Origin: Lethocerus indicus
Lineage: Eukaryota; Arthropoda; Insecta; Hemiptera; Belostomatidae
Direction: 5' to 3'
DNA length: 64,000 nt
Assembly (NCBI GenBank): GCA_019843655.1
Contig: JACDQD010000005.1
Coordinates: 33,511,817-33,575,816, forward strand
Shown here: positions 1 to 14,252 of the stretch, piece after piece
Layout: the number at the start of each line of letters is the position of its first letter
Position numbering within the stretch: the stretch's first letter is position 1
Notes under the pieces: generated by a model
What the model was told of the DNA's origin: nothing
The model's database searches: none
Seen by the model: only the letters and a program-made list of their open reading frames with translations
Translations under genes and position numbers: made by a program

Positions 1-27
1 CAGCTTGCACGACTCGATATCCGAACA
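1..27 (-). CDS. Unrecognised gene, third visible exon (cut by window edge)
   Basis: Acceptor TTTTCAG is followed by nine in-frame codons (CSDIESCKL) up to the edge of the window. Phase 0 matches the donor at 1592. Too short to stand without its neighbours. Confidence 0.45.
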
Positions 28-3000
28 CTGAAAACAAAGAGAAAAAAAAAACAGGTAATTTCTTGCTTATTTCAATCTAAATCGAAGGTTTCCGCGACTC
101 AAACTTGAATTATCACTAAAACTGGGTTTGCGAGAGAATCGTATAATGTTCAGGGAAAACCCCCTAAGGGGAGGAGGTTTTTTTCCCGGCCATTCCGAGA
201 TTTTTCCTCCGTGATTAGTGTTTTCGCCCTTTTCTTTCTCCCGGTCGTCAGCTTCTTGTCAACTGGACCGAACTTCTATTCCAGATGACAATTCGCTGAC
301 ATATTGTGGGTCGGCAACTAAGTAATTGAGGAATTCACCGACAAGTGGTGTTGTACATATTTTTAAGTACGTCAACATCTCTTTGCACGGATAAGATTCT
401 TCGATACGTTATTATTCGGTCCTTTCGGGAAACATTCGGTGTCAAAATTACATCGACCGGATGAATTGTGCGTGTGTGTGCGTATAAAAAACTAAAACAC
501 GGTGAACCGAAGCTTTTTTATTTTCGCAAAGGTGTTAACGCCTCGCGGGCTCGCAAAAAGTTGTACGCCGTGTACGGCGACGAAGCCTTAAAAGGACGGC
601 GGTGTCGGTGCACCGGTTCGCGAAATTCCGGTCGGGGGATTTGTCGTTAAAAGACGAGGAGCACTCCGTGGAGGTCGACGATGACCGAATAAAGGCCGTT
701 ATCGATTCGGATCGCCACAGTTCGACACAGGGACATTGGAGAGAAGCCGAATGTATCTTATACGCGCATTCAAAACCATTTACGGCTACCGTATTTACTG
801 AATACCGTAGTTTTCGTGTGTTTCCGTCTCCCCTCTCGCCGGTTTGGTCCTTCGCTAGACTGCGGTTTCCGCCCGCCGTCTTCAGTAGCGCTGTGTTAAA
901 CACTTACTGCGGTGTGTCACTTGTACACCGTCGTGGTTGTCCTCTTTGTGTGCGTCCTTTAGCAGGATTAGCGGGACGGAATTTATCTTTTCATTTATTA
1001 TAACGTTGTTTCGTCTGTTGTTGAAAATCTCCGAAATCTTAATTTTCAAGATTTATCATATTTTACACATTTTCGAGAACCAACAAAGCAGCCGAAACCC
1101 GTCCGGCAAAAGACCAAACCGCACGAAACCTACGGTATTCCGACCCGTCGCAGACCACAAAACAGGTATGTTAAACTAATTTTATTACTTAGACAGAAGT
1201 GTCATTATGCCAGGGGTGTATAATATTTGTATATGAAAGCGTCATTATACACGCTAATATGGGGATAAGATGTATCGAATGGATAACGTATCGATTTATG
1301 AAATGATGTGAAGTAATGTGATTATCAGTAGTGGGACCGAACAATACTCTAATACTTTAAACAATAATAATAATTTTCGTCACGATCACCTTTAGATTTC
1401 GTGTGTTTCTGTCTCCGTTTCGCTAGCGAAAGACCGAACCGGCGAGAGAGCGGGACGGAAACGCGCGAAACCTTACGGTATTCCGACCGGTCGCAGACCA
1501 CAAAACAGGTATTTTAAGGTGACGCTTTCGAGCGAATGATATATTTCTAATTTGCCGCTATAAAACAAATTAAGGCTCCTACGCTCCTCACCTCTACGAC
1601 GGTGGCGAATTGTCTGATTTTCTCCGCGTGTTTCCTGACCAGCTCCGTGTACCTCTTGACGTCGTCAGTCGAGATACGGATCAGATCCGGCGACGGTTTG
1701 AAATTTTTCGACCGCCACACTTGCAGGAAATCGGCATGCTCCGTCAGCTCGCCTGTAAACCGCGACACAATCAATAAACAACTCGAGTTGTCGGATAGCG
1801 ATAGCACAATAATGCGCGAAGAACCGGCTTACGGAAATTATCGGGTCGTCGACCAAGTAATCGCAGAATTCACCGACAAGTGTACATATTTTTAAGTACG
1901 CCAGTACATCTTTGTGCACAAATAAGCCGTAGATGGTTTCGAATGCAGGTATAAGATACATTCGGCTTCTTCTGCAATGTCCCGGTGTTGTGAACTATGG
2001 CCTTTATTCGGTCATCGTCGACCTCCTCCAGACCGGACGTCCTCCGGAGCGCTCCTCGTCTTTTAATGAAAAACGTACACAGCGTACAACTTTTTACGAC
2101 CCTGCGATAAATGCGAATAAAAAAGCGAAATGCGACGGAAACGCTCGCTTCGGTTCACCGTCTTTTAGCTTTTTATACACACACACACACACAATTCGAC
2201 CGGTCGATGTAATTTTGATACCGAACGTTTCACAGAAAGTACCGAATAATAACGTATCGAAGAATCTTATCCGTGCCAAGATGTACTGTGACGTACCACT
2301 TAACTGTGGCCCTCCGTTGTGCCGATAAGATATTCGATCAAAAAGACGGGTTTATTTTATAAAATCGACGATTCTATTACTAATTATTCGGTTAACATAA
2401 ACATATATTACATACGTATTAAACTAAAAACGCGATAAAAATTAAATATTATACGTATAAAAGTGAGAATTTAAATTCTTCGCCGTGGAGTGGTATTCAG
2501 CGCAATACGGTACTATAGATAATGGGATTTTGCAAATCGTACGCCGGTAACGCGATTCCTTCCCGATTTTCCGTTTATAGCAGCGTGAACAACTTCGCGT
2601 AGGGTTGTTGTTTGTTTTCGAAGTTCGGGTACGTAATGTCGTAAAATGATTCCCGCCCAACTGGCTTAAATTAGGCCTAAAAGGGCCGAGTTTGTGTCGA
2701 TTTTTCTCTTTTTTAAGTCGGATTAAGTCGCAATAGCCGACGGTCACAACTTTTATACGCACGACGAGTATACTCGTCAATACACAAAATCGTGCCACTT
2801 CTCCATGACGAGTATAATCGTCAATCGCGGTTGACTGGTTAAAAATATAGGTACAACGCCACTAGTGTCGGTGAAACTCGGCAATTACTTAGTCGTCGAC
2901 CCGAAGACGGAATACGAAAGGTTCGAACCGCGGTGGATTTCTCGAATGCCGCGTTCCGACAGAGTTATATAGAGACGACGAAGATGAATCCGTCGTGAAA

Positions 3001-3847
3001 TTCAGAGCGCGACTAAATTACATCCGATACGTAGCGTCCGAACGACCGAGATTCGGAATAAAATTTTATAAATTACGCGAATCCAATTCCGGGTATTGCT
3101 ATCGATTTTATACAAGGGACGAAAAGCGATATCCTGCGAAAGTGAGTACGAAACGCGATATAAGAAGTGAAACGACTCGGAAATATAGATTAATTATCGA
3201 CCTTATTGAATGTTACGGAGCGATATAAATTTCAAGAGAAAACGCCCCCGTTTCGGAGCTCGTATACGAGCCAAATTAAATGGTTTCCTGCGCAAGCGTC
3301 GGCGCATTTTATTCGTACGTCGAGGGGTTAATTGAATAAAAAAATGTCCTAACCGCGGTTAGGAGGATTCGTTCTTCCGGCGGGAAGTCGCCGAGAGCCC
3401 CGCGCCGCGGTTTTTCAGCTTTCGCCGAATTAAATTTAAAATTAGGGCTAGTCTCGTCCCCCGAAACCCGTTGTTACGGCGGTGTATGAAATTCTATTGC
3501 CGGTCTCTACTCACATTCGGAAGCGGTGAAAACTCGATCACTGTTCAGAAGTTCGACAGGCTTCAGCCCCAACCGTCTCCAGACGGCGACCAAACGGGAC
3601 AGCTGCGGTATCCTGCCGTACAGTTCGGGATTAGTGTCGAGTGCACGTCCCGCCCTATCCGGCGGACAGTCGAACAGATCGCTCACAGTTTCCACCTGTC
3701 TCCTCCTCGCCCTCTCCTCCTCCTCTTCGTCATCACTGAAAACTGTCGTCAACTCGTTCCGTGACCGCCTGCCGGCCGCCCACCTCACCGGCACCCTCAA
3801 CCATGCCGTCTGCGGCGACAGTCTCGCCACAAAGTATTGTCCCATCG
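1..3847 (-). CDS. Unrecognised gene, 5' part (three exons, continues off the left edge)
   Basis: I do not recognise this protein. Three minus-strand exons (3847-3515, 1752-1592, 27-1) join in one frame: phase 1 across the first intron, where T|GC makes Cys, and phase 0 across the second. The first possible start is an ATG at 3845-3843, two bases after a good acceptor (TTTTCAG), so that exon may carry the last 2 nt of the 5'UTR; an earlier coding exon is also possible. About 173 residues are visible. The N-terminus is rich in Arg, Trp and Ala with no early acidic residue, which would fit a mitochondrial presequence (inference). An acidic run DDEEEEE followed by RARRR lies near residues 45-55, and the second exon is helical and charged (DDVKRYTELVRKHAEKIR). 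The exons are GC-rich compared with the surrounding introns. The gene lies 2.4 kb downstream of the MKRN2OS-like gene on the same strand. Confidence 0.6.
306..785. mobile_element. Mariner-type MITE, truncated copy
   Basis: Begins GGGTCGGCAACTAAGTAATTG and shares its inner order (CACCGACAAGTGG, AAGTACGTCAACATC, the TGTGTGTG tract, GATGACCGAATAAAGGCC) with the complete copy at 8991-9506. The right inverted repeat is missing because another repeat begins there. Confidence 0.65.
805..1172. mobile_element. Long-inverted-repeat MITE (CCTGTTTTGTGG family), partial
   Basis: Contains CGTAGTTTTCGTGTGTTTCC, the GCCGGTTTGGTC and CTTCAGTAGCGCTGTG motifs, and ends CGCAGACCACAAAACAGG followed by TA. The same ends recur at 1512, 29330, 41602 and 53641. 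Confidence 0.6.
1592..1752 (-). CDS. Unrecognised gene, second visible exon
   Basis: Acceptor TTTACAG and donor GTGAGG bound 161 nt (2 nt + 53 codons). Phase 1 in and phase 0 out match its neighbours. Encodes ELTEHADFLQVWRSKNFKPS and a charged helix after it. Confidence 0.6.
1846..2315. mobile_element. Mariner-type MITE in reverse orientation
   Basis: Starts with GGGTCGTCGACCAAGTAATC and reads through the family in the opposite orientation, with CACACACA and a GGTCGATGTAATTTTGATACC segment near 2200. The GGACGTCCTCCGGAGCGCTC block at about 2036 is the same sequence that is amplified into the minisatellite at 30-31 kb. Confidence 0.65.
2970..3228 (+). pseudogene. piggyBac-like transposase fragment (DDE_Tnp_1_7)
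   Basis: An uninterrupted reading frame encodes DESVVKFRARLNYIRYVAS and ERPRFGIKFYKLRESNSGY. This is the well-known piggyBac-superfamily block in which a catalytic Asp in a DES motif is followed by a GR/AR-L segment, then the (S)K/ERxxxGIKxxxLxESxSGY stretch. No full transposase surrounds it, so this is a relic. A TTAA (3328-3331) preceded by CGTCGAGGGG lies about 100 bp downstream, and GGTTGACTGGTTAA lies upstream near 2829-2842; TTAA is the piggyBac target site. Confidence 0.7.
3515..3847 (-). CDS. Unrecognised gene, exon with candidate start codon
   Basis: Acceptor TTTTCAG precedes 3847 and donor GTGAGT follows 3515. Open from ATG 3845 for 110 codons plus 1 nt. It contains the acidic/basic tract and the segment FDCPPDRAGRALDTNPELYG. 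Confidence 0.6.
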
Positions 3848-6263
<2,416 letters not shown>

Positions 6264-6492
6264 CTATTGGTTAGTGTACGAGGTTGGCCGGTCTCCGCGG
6301 CACACGTAGTAGCCGGCGTCCTTCAGCCGCCTGTACAGGTCGATGTATTTGGTGGCGACGGTGACGCGCGGCGACACCACCAGGCGGCAGAACGTCGTCC
6401 TCTCCGTAGCCAGCCTGCTGACGGCGCCCGCGCCAAGACACCTGATGAACTCAAGCGCGAACGAATAACAGTTGAACGTCTCCTCGTTGTAC
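6264..6492 (-). CDS. MKRN2OS: MKRN2OS-like exon 4 (stop)
   Basis: Acceptor GTGCGCAG; 229 nt including TAG at 6266-6264. Encodes the family hallmark YNEETFNCYSFALEFI. Confidence 0.88.
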
Positions 6493-8423
6493 CTGCGCAC
6501 AATGTCGTCATTTTTATTTCAAACAATTTAAAATACAGAAATTCCACTTCCGTCGTCCTAATCCCAGTGGTGCGAACCCTATTATTATCCTCCGACATTC
6601 CGAACGTTCCCGATAGATAGATTTAAAAAAAAATGTACTAAATAAAAAACCACCAGGGGTTCCTCCATTGATGTCCAGTTCGGTTAGTTCTTAATCACCG
6701 TTGCTTATTGTATTTTTTACACATATTACCAACAATAAAAGGGAGGAAAGAAATACCCGGTTAACGTATTTAAAGTAGATCCGATCACAACTTAGTTGAT
6801 TTTTTTAAAAACATTTTTATTTCATGATGGATTTGTTCTTTCATATATTACCGGTTTTATAGGGCGTTCCAAATTAACGCAAGATTTTGAATTCGCCACC
6901 GTTCTTGCAGTAAAGTTGGGGCGACCGTATTAAAAAAACCGTTCGACAGCCGATAGTTTAGGGTCAGTACAAATGGGGGGCGTTACACGACAGAACGACC
7001 GTGTTTTTGTTGTCGAACAATATTCACAAAAATAATGAAATTTTAACGGCCAAAATTCGATTCAAATCTTGCGTTAATTTTGGGACACCCTATACATACA
7101 TATATATATATTTTTTTTTTCACTCGGCCATAACGTCAATTAGGAAAACTGAATTCTACCTAAAAGAAAGGTAGGCTTTCCACGATTTTATTTTAATAAT
7201 ATCGGGCCAAATATCCAAAATATATTCGTTTACGATTAATGAAACGGGCAGTTTTTGTTTCCCCCAAAGCGGGCGGACCCTCCAAAGGGTTCTCGGGGAG
7301 AAAAAAACTTGTCATTTATCGGCAAGAAAAATCACTCGCCATTGTGAAAATATTCGACAGCGCGAAGTTGCACCACAGTTTCGTCGTCCGAAACTCAGAC
7401 AGATAATCAGACAAAGATCGACGAGAAATCCTGACATTTCTCGAAATACTTTCCGAGACACAAAGTCCACCTTGAACGGGCGAATATTTTCAGGCCAATT
7501 TCGGTGGGGAAAAGGAGAATTTCGTTGAAATTTCAACCGATTCGCACGATTATAAAATCGGAATTTGTTTTCAACTCTTGGCGTTAACAATGAATTTTAG
7601 AGATGGTTTCTCAACACAACAGAAATAAATTCCTACATTTATACAAGCCACGAATATTGTCCCTGCACAAAAGGCTAATCAGATTAGGAGGCTTCAACAA
7701 AGAGGCCTAAACTCACTATGCTAAAAGAAAACCATCCACACTCTCCTCGGAAAAAATGTTATTAAAAAACCAGTATGACAAATGCACGTAATGAAATTGC
7801 GATTCAAAATTAAACAAGAAAATGAGTCTCTTGCAATAAATTAGGAATTACCATTCCGCAATTCAGTTTCTGCTACCGGTTACATACACACTGTCGTATT
7901 TCCTTATATTTAGCTATATTCCGTGTGTGTGTGTGTGTATCGTTCAAATGGGTGTTACACGATAGAACGACGCGTTTTCATTGTCGAACAGTATTTAAAA
8001 AATAATGAAAGTTGGGCGGCCGCAGTCCGATTCAAATCTTGCGTCAATTTCGGGACACTACGACTATCGTATGGGGTATGCGGAGGCGACCTGGCTGGCG
8101 TCCAGACGTTGGCGTCGGCGACCGAGCTTAGTACGTCGTCCCAGTCGTGTATCAGGTGGCCCTGTGTTCCGGCATCCGGCCCGTACACCCTCAGGCTCCT
8201 GTTCCACGTCGCCGCCCCGTCCCAGCGGAGTCCGCCCCTGTCGTACTCGACGACGCGACCGTCGCCGCCGCACACGCCGATGTGCAGGTCCGCCGACACC
8301 TTGTAGTCCCTTGACGGACACAACACAATAAACTGTACACACAGCCCATATATTATACTATTATACTGTCATATATTATAATTTATGAGAGGAGAGAGAG
8401 GGAGGGAGGAGGGAGGGGGAGAG

Positions 8424-8494
<71 letters not shown>

Positions 8495-8500
8495 AGAGAG

Positions 8501-8588
<88 letters not shown>

Positions 8589-10872
8589 ACACACGAAATC
8601 TTCGGTCTCTCAGCTAAATGTCGATTCAAAAAAATAAATATTCGACAAAAGTTTTTATTCCTAATCGACCATTTAATAGAGGCCTCGATTCGTGACAAGA
8701 GTACCGACAGGAAAAGTGAATAGGAAAAGTGAGTGGGGTGGAAAATATCTCCGAGAGGCCAGCTGGGAGTTCTTCACGGTTCGCGCTGGGAGTTAACGAT
8801 AAAGGATGCGAGATGTGACGGATGATAATGGAACAATGAGAATGTACTTACTCCAAGAAATCTCCCGTTGTCGGCTTGATGATGACCGAATAGCGTTGTT
8901 GGCAACCCCTGACGAACGGGTACGGCACCCTGCAACAACATACAACATAAAACTATACTAAAATACAGTAAACTCAACTGTACTTAACTATTGGGTCGAC
9001 GACTAAGTAATGGCGGAGTTTCACCGATAAGTGGCGTCGTAAATATTTGTAAGTACGTCAACATCTACGGCACAGATAAGATTCTTCGATACGTTATTAT
9101 TCGGTACTTTCTGAAACATTCGGTATCAAAATTACATCGACCGGTCGAATTGTGTCTGTGTGTGTGTGTGTGTATAAAAAGCTAAAACCGAATCGAGCGT
9201 TTCCGTCACACATTTCACTTTTTTATTTTCGCGAAGGTGTTAACGCCCCTCGCGGGCTCGTAAAAATTTGTACGCCGTGTACGCTGTGATGAAGCCTTAA
9301 AAGAATGACCGAATAAAGGCCATTATTGATTCGGATCGCTATAGTTCGACACTGGGACATTGCAGAGAAGCTGAATGTATCTTCAAACGTGCATTCGAAA
9401 CCGTCTACGGCTTATCTGTGCAAAGATGTACTGACGTACTTAAAAATATGTACAACGCCACTTGTTGTCGGTGAATTCCGCAATTACTTAGTTGTCAACC
9501 CAATATATTTATATGTAAATGATCTACTTTAATTATTTTGTTATATTCCCAACTATCAATTTATAGAATATATTTTTGTTTAGAGTATTTTTTATAATTT
9601 AATTTGTACAACAAATATGTACAACGCCACTTGTTGGTGAATTCAACAATTATTTAGTTGTCAACCCGATAGTATATATTGAATATGTATAAAAAAATAG
9701 TTTGAATGCTTCAATTTAAGTTTAATTTTATAACTGCAATTTGAGTGGCGAGCCAAAAAAAAATCAAGATCTATCGTAAAAAAAAATCTATTGTAAAAAT
9801 TTTTGAGCTAGAGAAACCGGTCTATAGGTTTATAACTGAACTACACTAAACTGTACTCAACTATGCGGTACTCTAGAGTATACTAAACTAAACTATACTG
9901 ACTACATATAGGCGGTTAAAGTCGGTTTTGCCATAACTTCGGTTGTAGGAGAGCCAGAGAAACCGGTCTATAGGTTTATACCGAACTACAATAAACTGTA
10001 CTCAACTATGCGGTACTCTAGAGTATACTAAACTAAACTATACTGACTACATATAGGCGGTTAAAGTCGGTTTTTTGCCATAACTTCGGTTGTAGGAGAG
10101 CCAGAGAAACCGGTCTATAGGTTTATACCGAACTACAATAAACTGTACTCAACTATGCGGTACTCTAGAGTATACTAAACTAAACTATACTGACTACATA
10201 TAGGCGGTTAAAGTCGGTTTTTTGCCATAACTTCGGTTGTAGGAGAGCCAGAGAAACCGGTCTATAGGTTTATACCGAATTACAATAAACTGTACTCAAC
10301 TATGCGGTACTCTAGAGTATACTAAACTAAACTATACTGACTACATATAGGCGGTTAAAGTCGGTTTTTTTGCCATAACTTCGGTTGTAGGAGAGCCAGA
10401 GAAACCAGTCTATAGGTTTATACCGAACTACAATAAACTGTACTCAACTATGCGGTACTCTAGAGTATACTAAACTAAACTATACTGACTGCATATAGGC
10501 TGTTAAAGTCGGTTTTTTTGCTATAACTTCGGTTGTAGGAGAGCCAGAGAAACCGGCCAGGCGGCTTATACCGAATACACTAAATTGTACACGACTAAAT
10601 ACTAGACTGAAGTTATACTACACTAAATGGAAGAGTTTATCAGTTGTATACTGCCCAAACTTTCTGTTACCGTGTCCGTTCTAAGTGAACTATCAATATT
10701 GTAAACGAATCTGACGCAAGCCGATGTTATATTCATATCTGTACCTGAAAGGTATAATGTCTGTGATCTCTTCGGTTGGCGTCCTGCAGGCCGGGCAGTA
10801 GTCGGGCAGTTGGAAGCAGAAGACGCGCGGGCCGCAGTGGCTGAAGCACAGTATGCCGGGATCGAGCTCCAT
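6264..10872 (-). CDS. MKRN2OS: MKRN2 opposite-strand protein-like (DUF4796 family), complete
   Basis: Four minus-strand exons (10872-10745, 8929-8852, 8309-8091, 6492-6264) splice with matching phase 2 at all three introns into 654 nt, giving 217 residues and a TAG stop. Vertebrate members are of similar length. The family fingerprint is present in order: an N-terminal ILCFSHCGPRVFCFQLPDYC with CPxC just after it (residues 7-29), the RYSVIIKPT strand, ADLHIGVC followed by VVEYDRGGLRW in the middle, a WDDVL helix, and the hallmark YNEETFNCYSFALEFI near residue 143. The C-terminal KYIDLYRRLKDAGYYV also fits. The biochemical function of the family is not established. The ATG at 10872 places the conserved block close to the N-terminus as expected. 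Family assignment is from remembered motifs, not a search. Confidence 0.88.
6861..7094. mobile_element. Tc1/mariner-type MITE (DUF4817-associated family)
   Basis: Left end AGGGCGTTCCAAATTAACGC and right end GCGTTAATTTTGGGACACCC are inverted repeats, flanked by TA. The inside keeps CGTTACACGACAGAACGACC, a remnant of the transposase start region. It lies in intron 3 of the MKRN2OS-like gene. Confidence 0.7.
7950..8057 (+). mobile_element. DUF4817-type element fragment
   Basis: Encodes YTIERRVFIVEQYLKNNESW, in the same frame as the N-terminal DUF4817 region of a common arthropod Tc1/mariner-like transposase, and ends at GGGACAC. The upstream part is missing. Confidence 0.65.
8091..8309 (-). CDS. 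MKRN2OS: MKRN2OS-like exon 3
   Basis: 219 nt, phase 2 on both sides. The acceptor is CGTCAAG, a weak one, and the donor is AG|GTCGCC. Encodes YKVSADLHIGVCGGDGRVVE. A Tc1/mariner relic ending GGGACAC (to about 8057) lies only about 33 bp beyond the donor. Confidence 0.85.
8385..8587. repeat. (GA)n microsatellite
   Basis: About 200 bp of GA with scattered GGA interruptions, in the intron between exons 2 and 3 of the MKRN2OS-like gene. Confidence 0.97.
8852..8929 (-). CDS. MKRN2OS: MKRN2OS-like exon 2
   Basis: Acceptor TTGTTGCAG, donor GTAAGT, 78 nt. Encodes VPYPFVRGCQQRYSVIIKPT; phase 2 on both sides. Confidence 0.88.
8991..9506. mobile_element. Complete mariner-type MITE, about 515 bp
   Basis: TA|TTGGGTCGACGACTAAGTAAT opens it and ATTACTTAGTTGTCAACCCAA|TA closes it. 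The inverted repeats extend for about 90 bp, through CACCGATAAGTGGCGTCGTA and CGGTGTTGCACATATTT-like sequence. TA target duplication and the ACTAAGTAATTG-type end are typical of mariner. No transposase is encoded. It is the reference copy for the family in this window. Confidence 0.8.
9605..9672. mobile_element. Mariner MITE right end, isolated
   Basis: AATATGTACAACGCCACTTG through TTTAGTTGTCAACCCGATA repeats the terminal 65 bp of the preceding element. Confidence 0.6.
9805..10600. repeat. Tandem repeat, about 147-bp unit, five copies
   Basis: GAGAAACCGGTCTATAGG recurs at about 9813, 9957, 10103, 10250 and 10398, with a degraded sixth start near 10545. Each unit also has GCGGTACTCTAGAGTATACT and CATATAGGCGGTTAAAGTCG. 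Copies differ by only a few bases. It lies in intron 1 of the MKRN2OS-like gene. Confidence 0.93.
10745..10872 (-). CDS. MKRN2OS: MKRN2OS-like exon 1 (start)
   Basis: ATG at 10872-10870, 42 codons plus 2 nt (AG), donor GTACAG. Carries the Cys/His-rich head with CPAC. Confidence 0.85.
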
Positions 10873-11864
10873 CGACGCAGACGACCGTCCAATCTGCGCA
10901 GGAAACGGAAAATTATCAATTTTCGTTAATTTTCGATACCTGAGTTTATGGGGACCACTGTTGTCTGAATATGGGACAAATTGAAGGATAATGAATAATT
11001 CATGGGCAAGTAGCTCACTTTGTCTCGTGACCCCGACTATGTTTTCGAAAAAGAAAATGTCTCCTGGGCAAGGTATCTCACTTTGGGGACCACTTTTGCC
11101 CCGACTAGACAAATCGGAGGAGAATTTAGAAAAAGAAAAATTTTTCGATTCTTCATCTTCATAGGGCAAGTGTAGCTCACTTTGTGTCAAAAATGTCAAT
11201 ATATAATAACAGTCATTATTGTGGATGTTGAACATCTGGATATTCTTTTCGTTTACACATTTAATTCGGAAAGTGACGATTTTCATTTCTTATAAATATC
11301 TAATCGATGCAACCCAGCCGGGCTCATCCGTCACTAATCGCATTCCTGCACAAAAACAAGGATGCGAGATCGGCACTGTCCTTTGAGTGCATAACATTAT
11401 ATTCTGCAAATTCATTTAGAATCATTTTGAGTGATCTGTTAAATTATGATATATGTATCGATATCTGTTTCATTCGATATCATGCGACGCTGGCGACAAT
11501 TATTATTATTATTATTTTGTTTACAGAAGCATATACAATATGTAACAAAATTACAAACAGAAAAAAAGAGATATAGCCGAATGCCAATTACAGTGGATGA
11601 GTCCCGAAGGCTGTCAACACATCAAGTGAGTTTTCGAAACTTTCATTGAAAATCAGACCGTTTTCCTATTGTAATTTGGTTTCAAACAATAATTTTTTTC
11701 CACTTCACGGGGCGGTATATCGGAATAAAATCGTAAATATGCGAATCTATAACTGTAACCGAAATCGGATATCATAGATTGGGCAGTAATGACAATAACA
11801 GAGTAAGAATTTATCGAATAGTTTAATCTTGATTTCAATTTGGACATGTGAACCAGTGACAGTG

Positions 11865-12300
11865 CAGCAGTGAGGATGCCCAAAAACATCCAAAGTGCCA
11901 CAAAAGTGACGGACAACAACACAGCGCTACTGAAGACGGTGAGCGGCCGGTCTAGCAGTAGACCTAAAACCACCGAGGCAGGAGAGACAGAAACACACGA
12001 AATCTACCGTCTGATATCGATTCAAAAAAAAACAAACAACATCTTCGAAACAGATTTCTTGTGTTTCTGTCTCCTCTCGCCGGTCTTTCGCTAGACCGGT
12101 TTCGCGGCTGCTCGCCCGAATCTTCAGTAGCGGTCACTTTACGAGTCAGAATACAAGTGACAGTGGCCAGCGAGGATTCCGCCCAGGAAAAACATCCAAA
12201 GTGCCACAAAAGTGACGGACAACAACACAGCGCTACTGAAGACGGCGAGCGGCCGAAACCCCCCCCACCAAACCCCCCCCGGTCTAGCACAACAAAAACA
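11865..12300. mobile_element. Long-inverted-repeat MITE (CCTGTTTTGTGG family), rearranged double copy
   Basis: AGTGAGGATGCCCAAAAACATC, ACAGCGCTACTGAAGACGGTGAGCGGCCGG and, inverted, CGCTGGTCTTTCGCTAGACCGG-type motifs occur twice in opposing orientations. Confidence 0.6.
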
Positions 12301-12512
12301 CAAACAAATCTACGCTAAAAACGGAGGATATTTACCTTTTTCTCCAGGAGGGTGGTTGTGTCCGCTTCTTCTGGAGTCCTCACTGGGACAATGGGGAAGA
12401 AAACACATACAGTAGGGGGACGTTTCTCTCGATAATAAGGAAACGGATAATATATAAAGAGGATATATCACCTCCTCCGAGTGTATACAGGACGTCAAGT
12501 TGAACCTTGGGG

Positions 12513-12516
<4 letters not shown>

Positions 12517-12576
<60 letters not shown>
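12517..12576. repeat. (TA)n microsatellite
   Basis: About 30 TA units; a second tract of the same length lies at 12832-12891. Confidence 0.95.
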
Positions 12577-12579
<3 letters not shown>

Positions 12580-12826
12580 TTAGGTTTTTGCGGTAAAAAA
12601 TATAAAAATGATTAAAACAAAAGAAATCACTTTATTTACACAGCAAAGAAGTGCACCACGAATCTGAATAATATGTTACACCACTCAATACCAAGAATCG
12701 ACTGCCGAGTGTTTCGGTTTGAAAAAAAGGGGTGAAAAGGGGCTATTCGATCTTAGGGTTTATGGCTCTAAGAAAAGGGCGCTAAAACCCTAGCTGGGAA
12801 AGGGGGCTGGCCTGGCCCTGCCGCAA

Positions 12827-12894
<68 letters not shown>

Positions 12895-14031
12895 AAGTTA
12901 CGAGTGTTCGATTTTAAAAGACGTTGTAAAAAAAAAGATTCATTTCAATTGAACAACGAAAGACCAGAATTTACACTAAGATGATGAAACTATAAAGAAA
13001 TGACTCTGTATACGAATACAGGAGAGGACCTTGCGCTGAAGGACCCTTAACTCTACTGAAGGGCCCCTACCCTGCTTACAGTCTATAAAGTTTATGTGGA
13101 AAAGGGCCTTATCGGCTTACTGGATAAAGTTTCGAAAAATGGGGCTTATAGAAGCTCTAACTTATTATTATTATTATGAAGTCTTAATCCTCCAGTGGGA
13201 TTATTTAAGTCTAAGCATGACTGACATATATATATATTGGGTGTAACATTAGTTTTTCTGAACATTTTCCGAAAGTAAGGCCCTCCAAAAAAATAGATAA
13301 GGTTTCGGGCACTCAATTCTCTTTTCCTGATACAAAAAAAAATTTGACACGGATTCTGCCCGATTCCATTTGACCGGAATCCGGTTATAAATCGAAGACG
13401 AACCGAAAAAAAAAAATAAATAAATAAAAAAAACCGCGTTCAAAAGATTAACCGAACATTCAGAACACAAAGATACCCGTCTACAAACATGAGGCTACTG
13501 AAAAACCGTAGATTTAATATACTTATTTCGTGGAAATCTAAAATTCCCGACACGCTTATCTGTGCAAAGTTGTGTACCGTGACGTACTTGAAAATATGTA
13601 CTGGCGAATTCCGCAATTACTTAGCCGTCGAACCGATAGAATTTCCTTTATTATCCACTCGTACTGGGGCGGGGGGTTCTCCCGGGGAGGTTGTAAAGTG
13701 GAAAAAATAGAAACAACCCTTCGGTGTTGAATTGTCCCTCGTTCGGGGAAGAGGGTTGTGTAAATTGGGCGATTGCGGGGGAGAGTTGAGAGACACGCGA
13801 GGTCTTGGAACATACCCCCGCCCAACCCTCTGCGCTGTTTACCGGTTGCCAGGGTTACCCCCCCCCCAACACAACAATCGCAGGGCTGTGGAGGGGCCAA
13901 AGGGCACCAATTTCGGGTCATAAGTCGAGGGTTACGAGTCGCCGACCCAACCACCGGCCTCCAGGTAGCTACGGTACACAGTTTTTATATTTTATATTTA
14001 TATAAAAATATATATATATATATATATATAT

Positions 14032-14192
14032 TCCCGAAAATTAACGCCAGATTTCAATTTGCCACAATTCTTGCAGTAAAAGTCAATTAAAAATGGGGCG
14101 TTACACGTGTTTTTCACACGTCAATATTCACAAAAATAATGTGAAATTTTGGTGGCCACAATTCGATTCAAATCTTGCGTCAATTTTGGGAC

Positions 14193-14198
<6 letters not shown>
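14032..14198. mobile_element. DUF4817-type MITE, short copy
   Basis: AAATTAACGCCAGATTTCAA on the left and CTTGCGTCAATTTTGGGACACCC on the right match the ends of 6861-7094. The right end abuts a (TA)n tract. Confidence 0.6.

Positions 14199-14252
<54 letters not shown>

Larger units (their letters stand above)
28..1591. other. Intron with mobile-element relics
   Basis: No coding signal of its own. It holds a truncated Tc1/mariner-type MITE (about 306-785), pieces of the long-inverted-repeat element that ends in CCACAAAACAGG (about 805-1170 and 1400-1512), and AT-rich sequence. Confidence 0.6.

Noticed and set aside
8369..8723. Ser/Leu or Arg/Glu repeat proteins
   Set aside because: Pure translation of a GA/CT microsatellite. 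The same applies to 42886-43409 and to the Cys/Val frames of 53200-53686.
9326..9532. 68-codon plus-strand frame
   Set aside because: Entirely within the right half of the mariner MITE and its flank.
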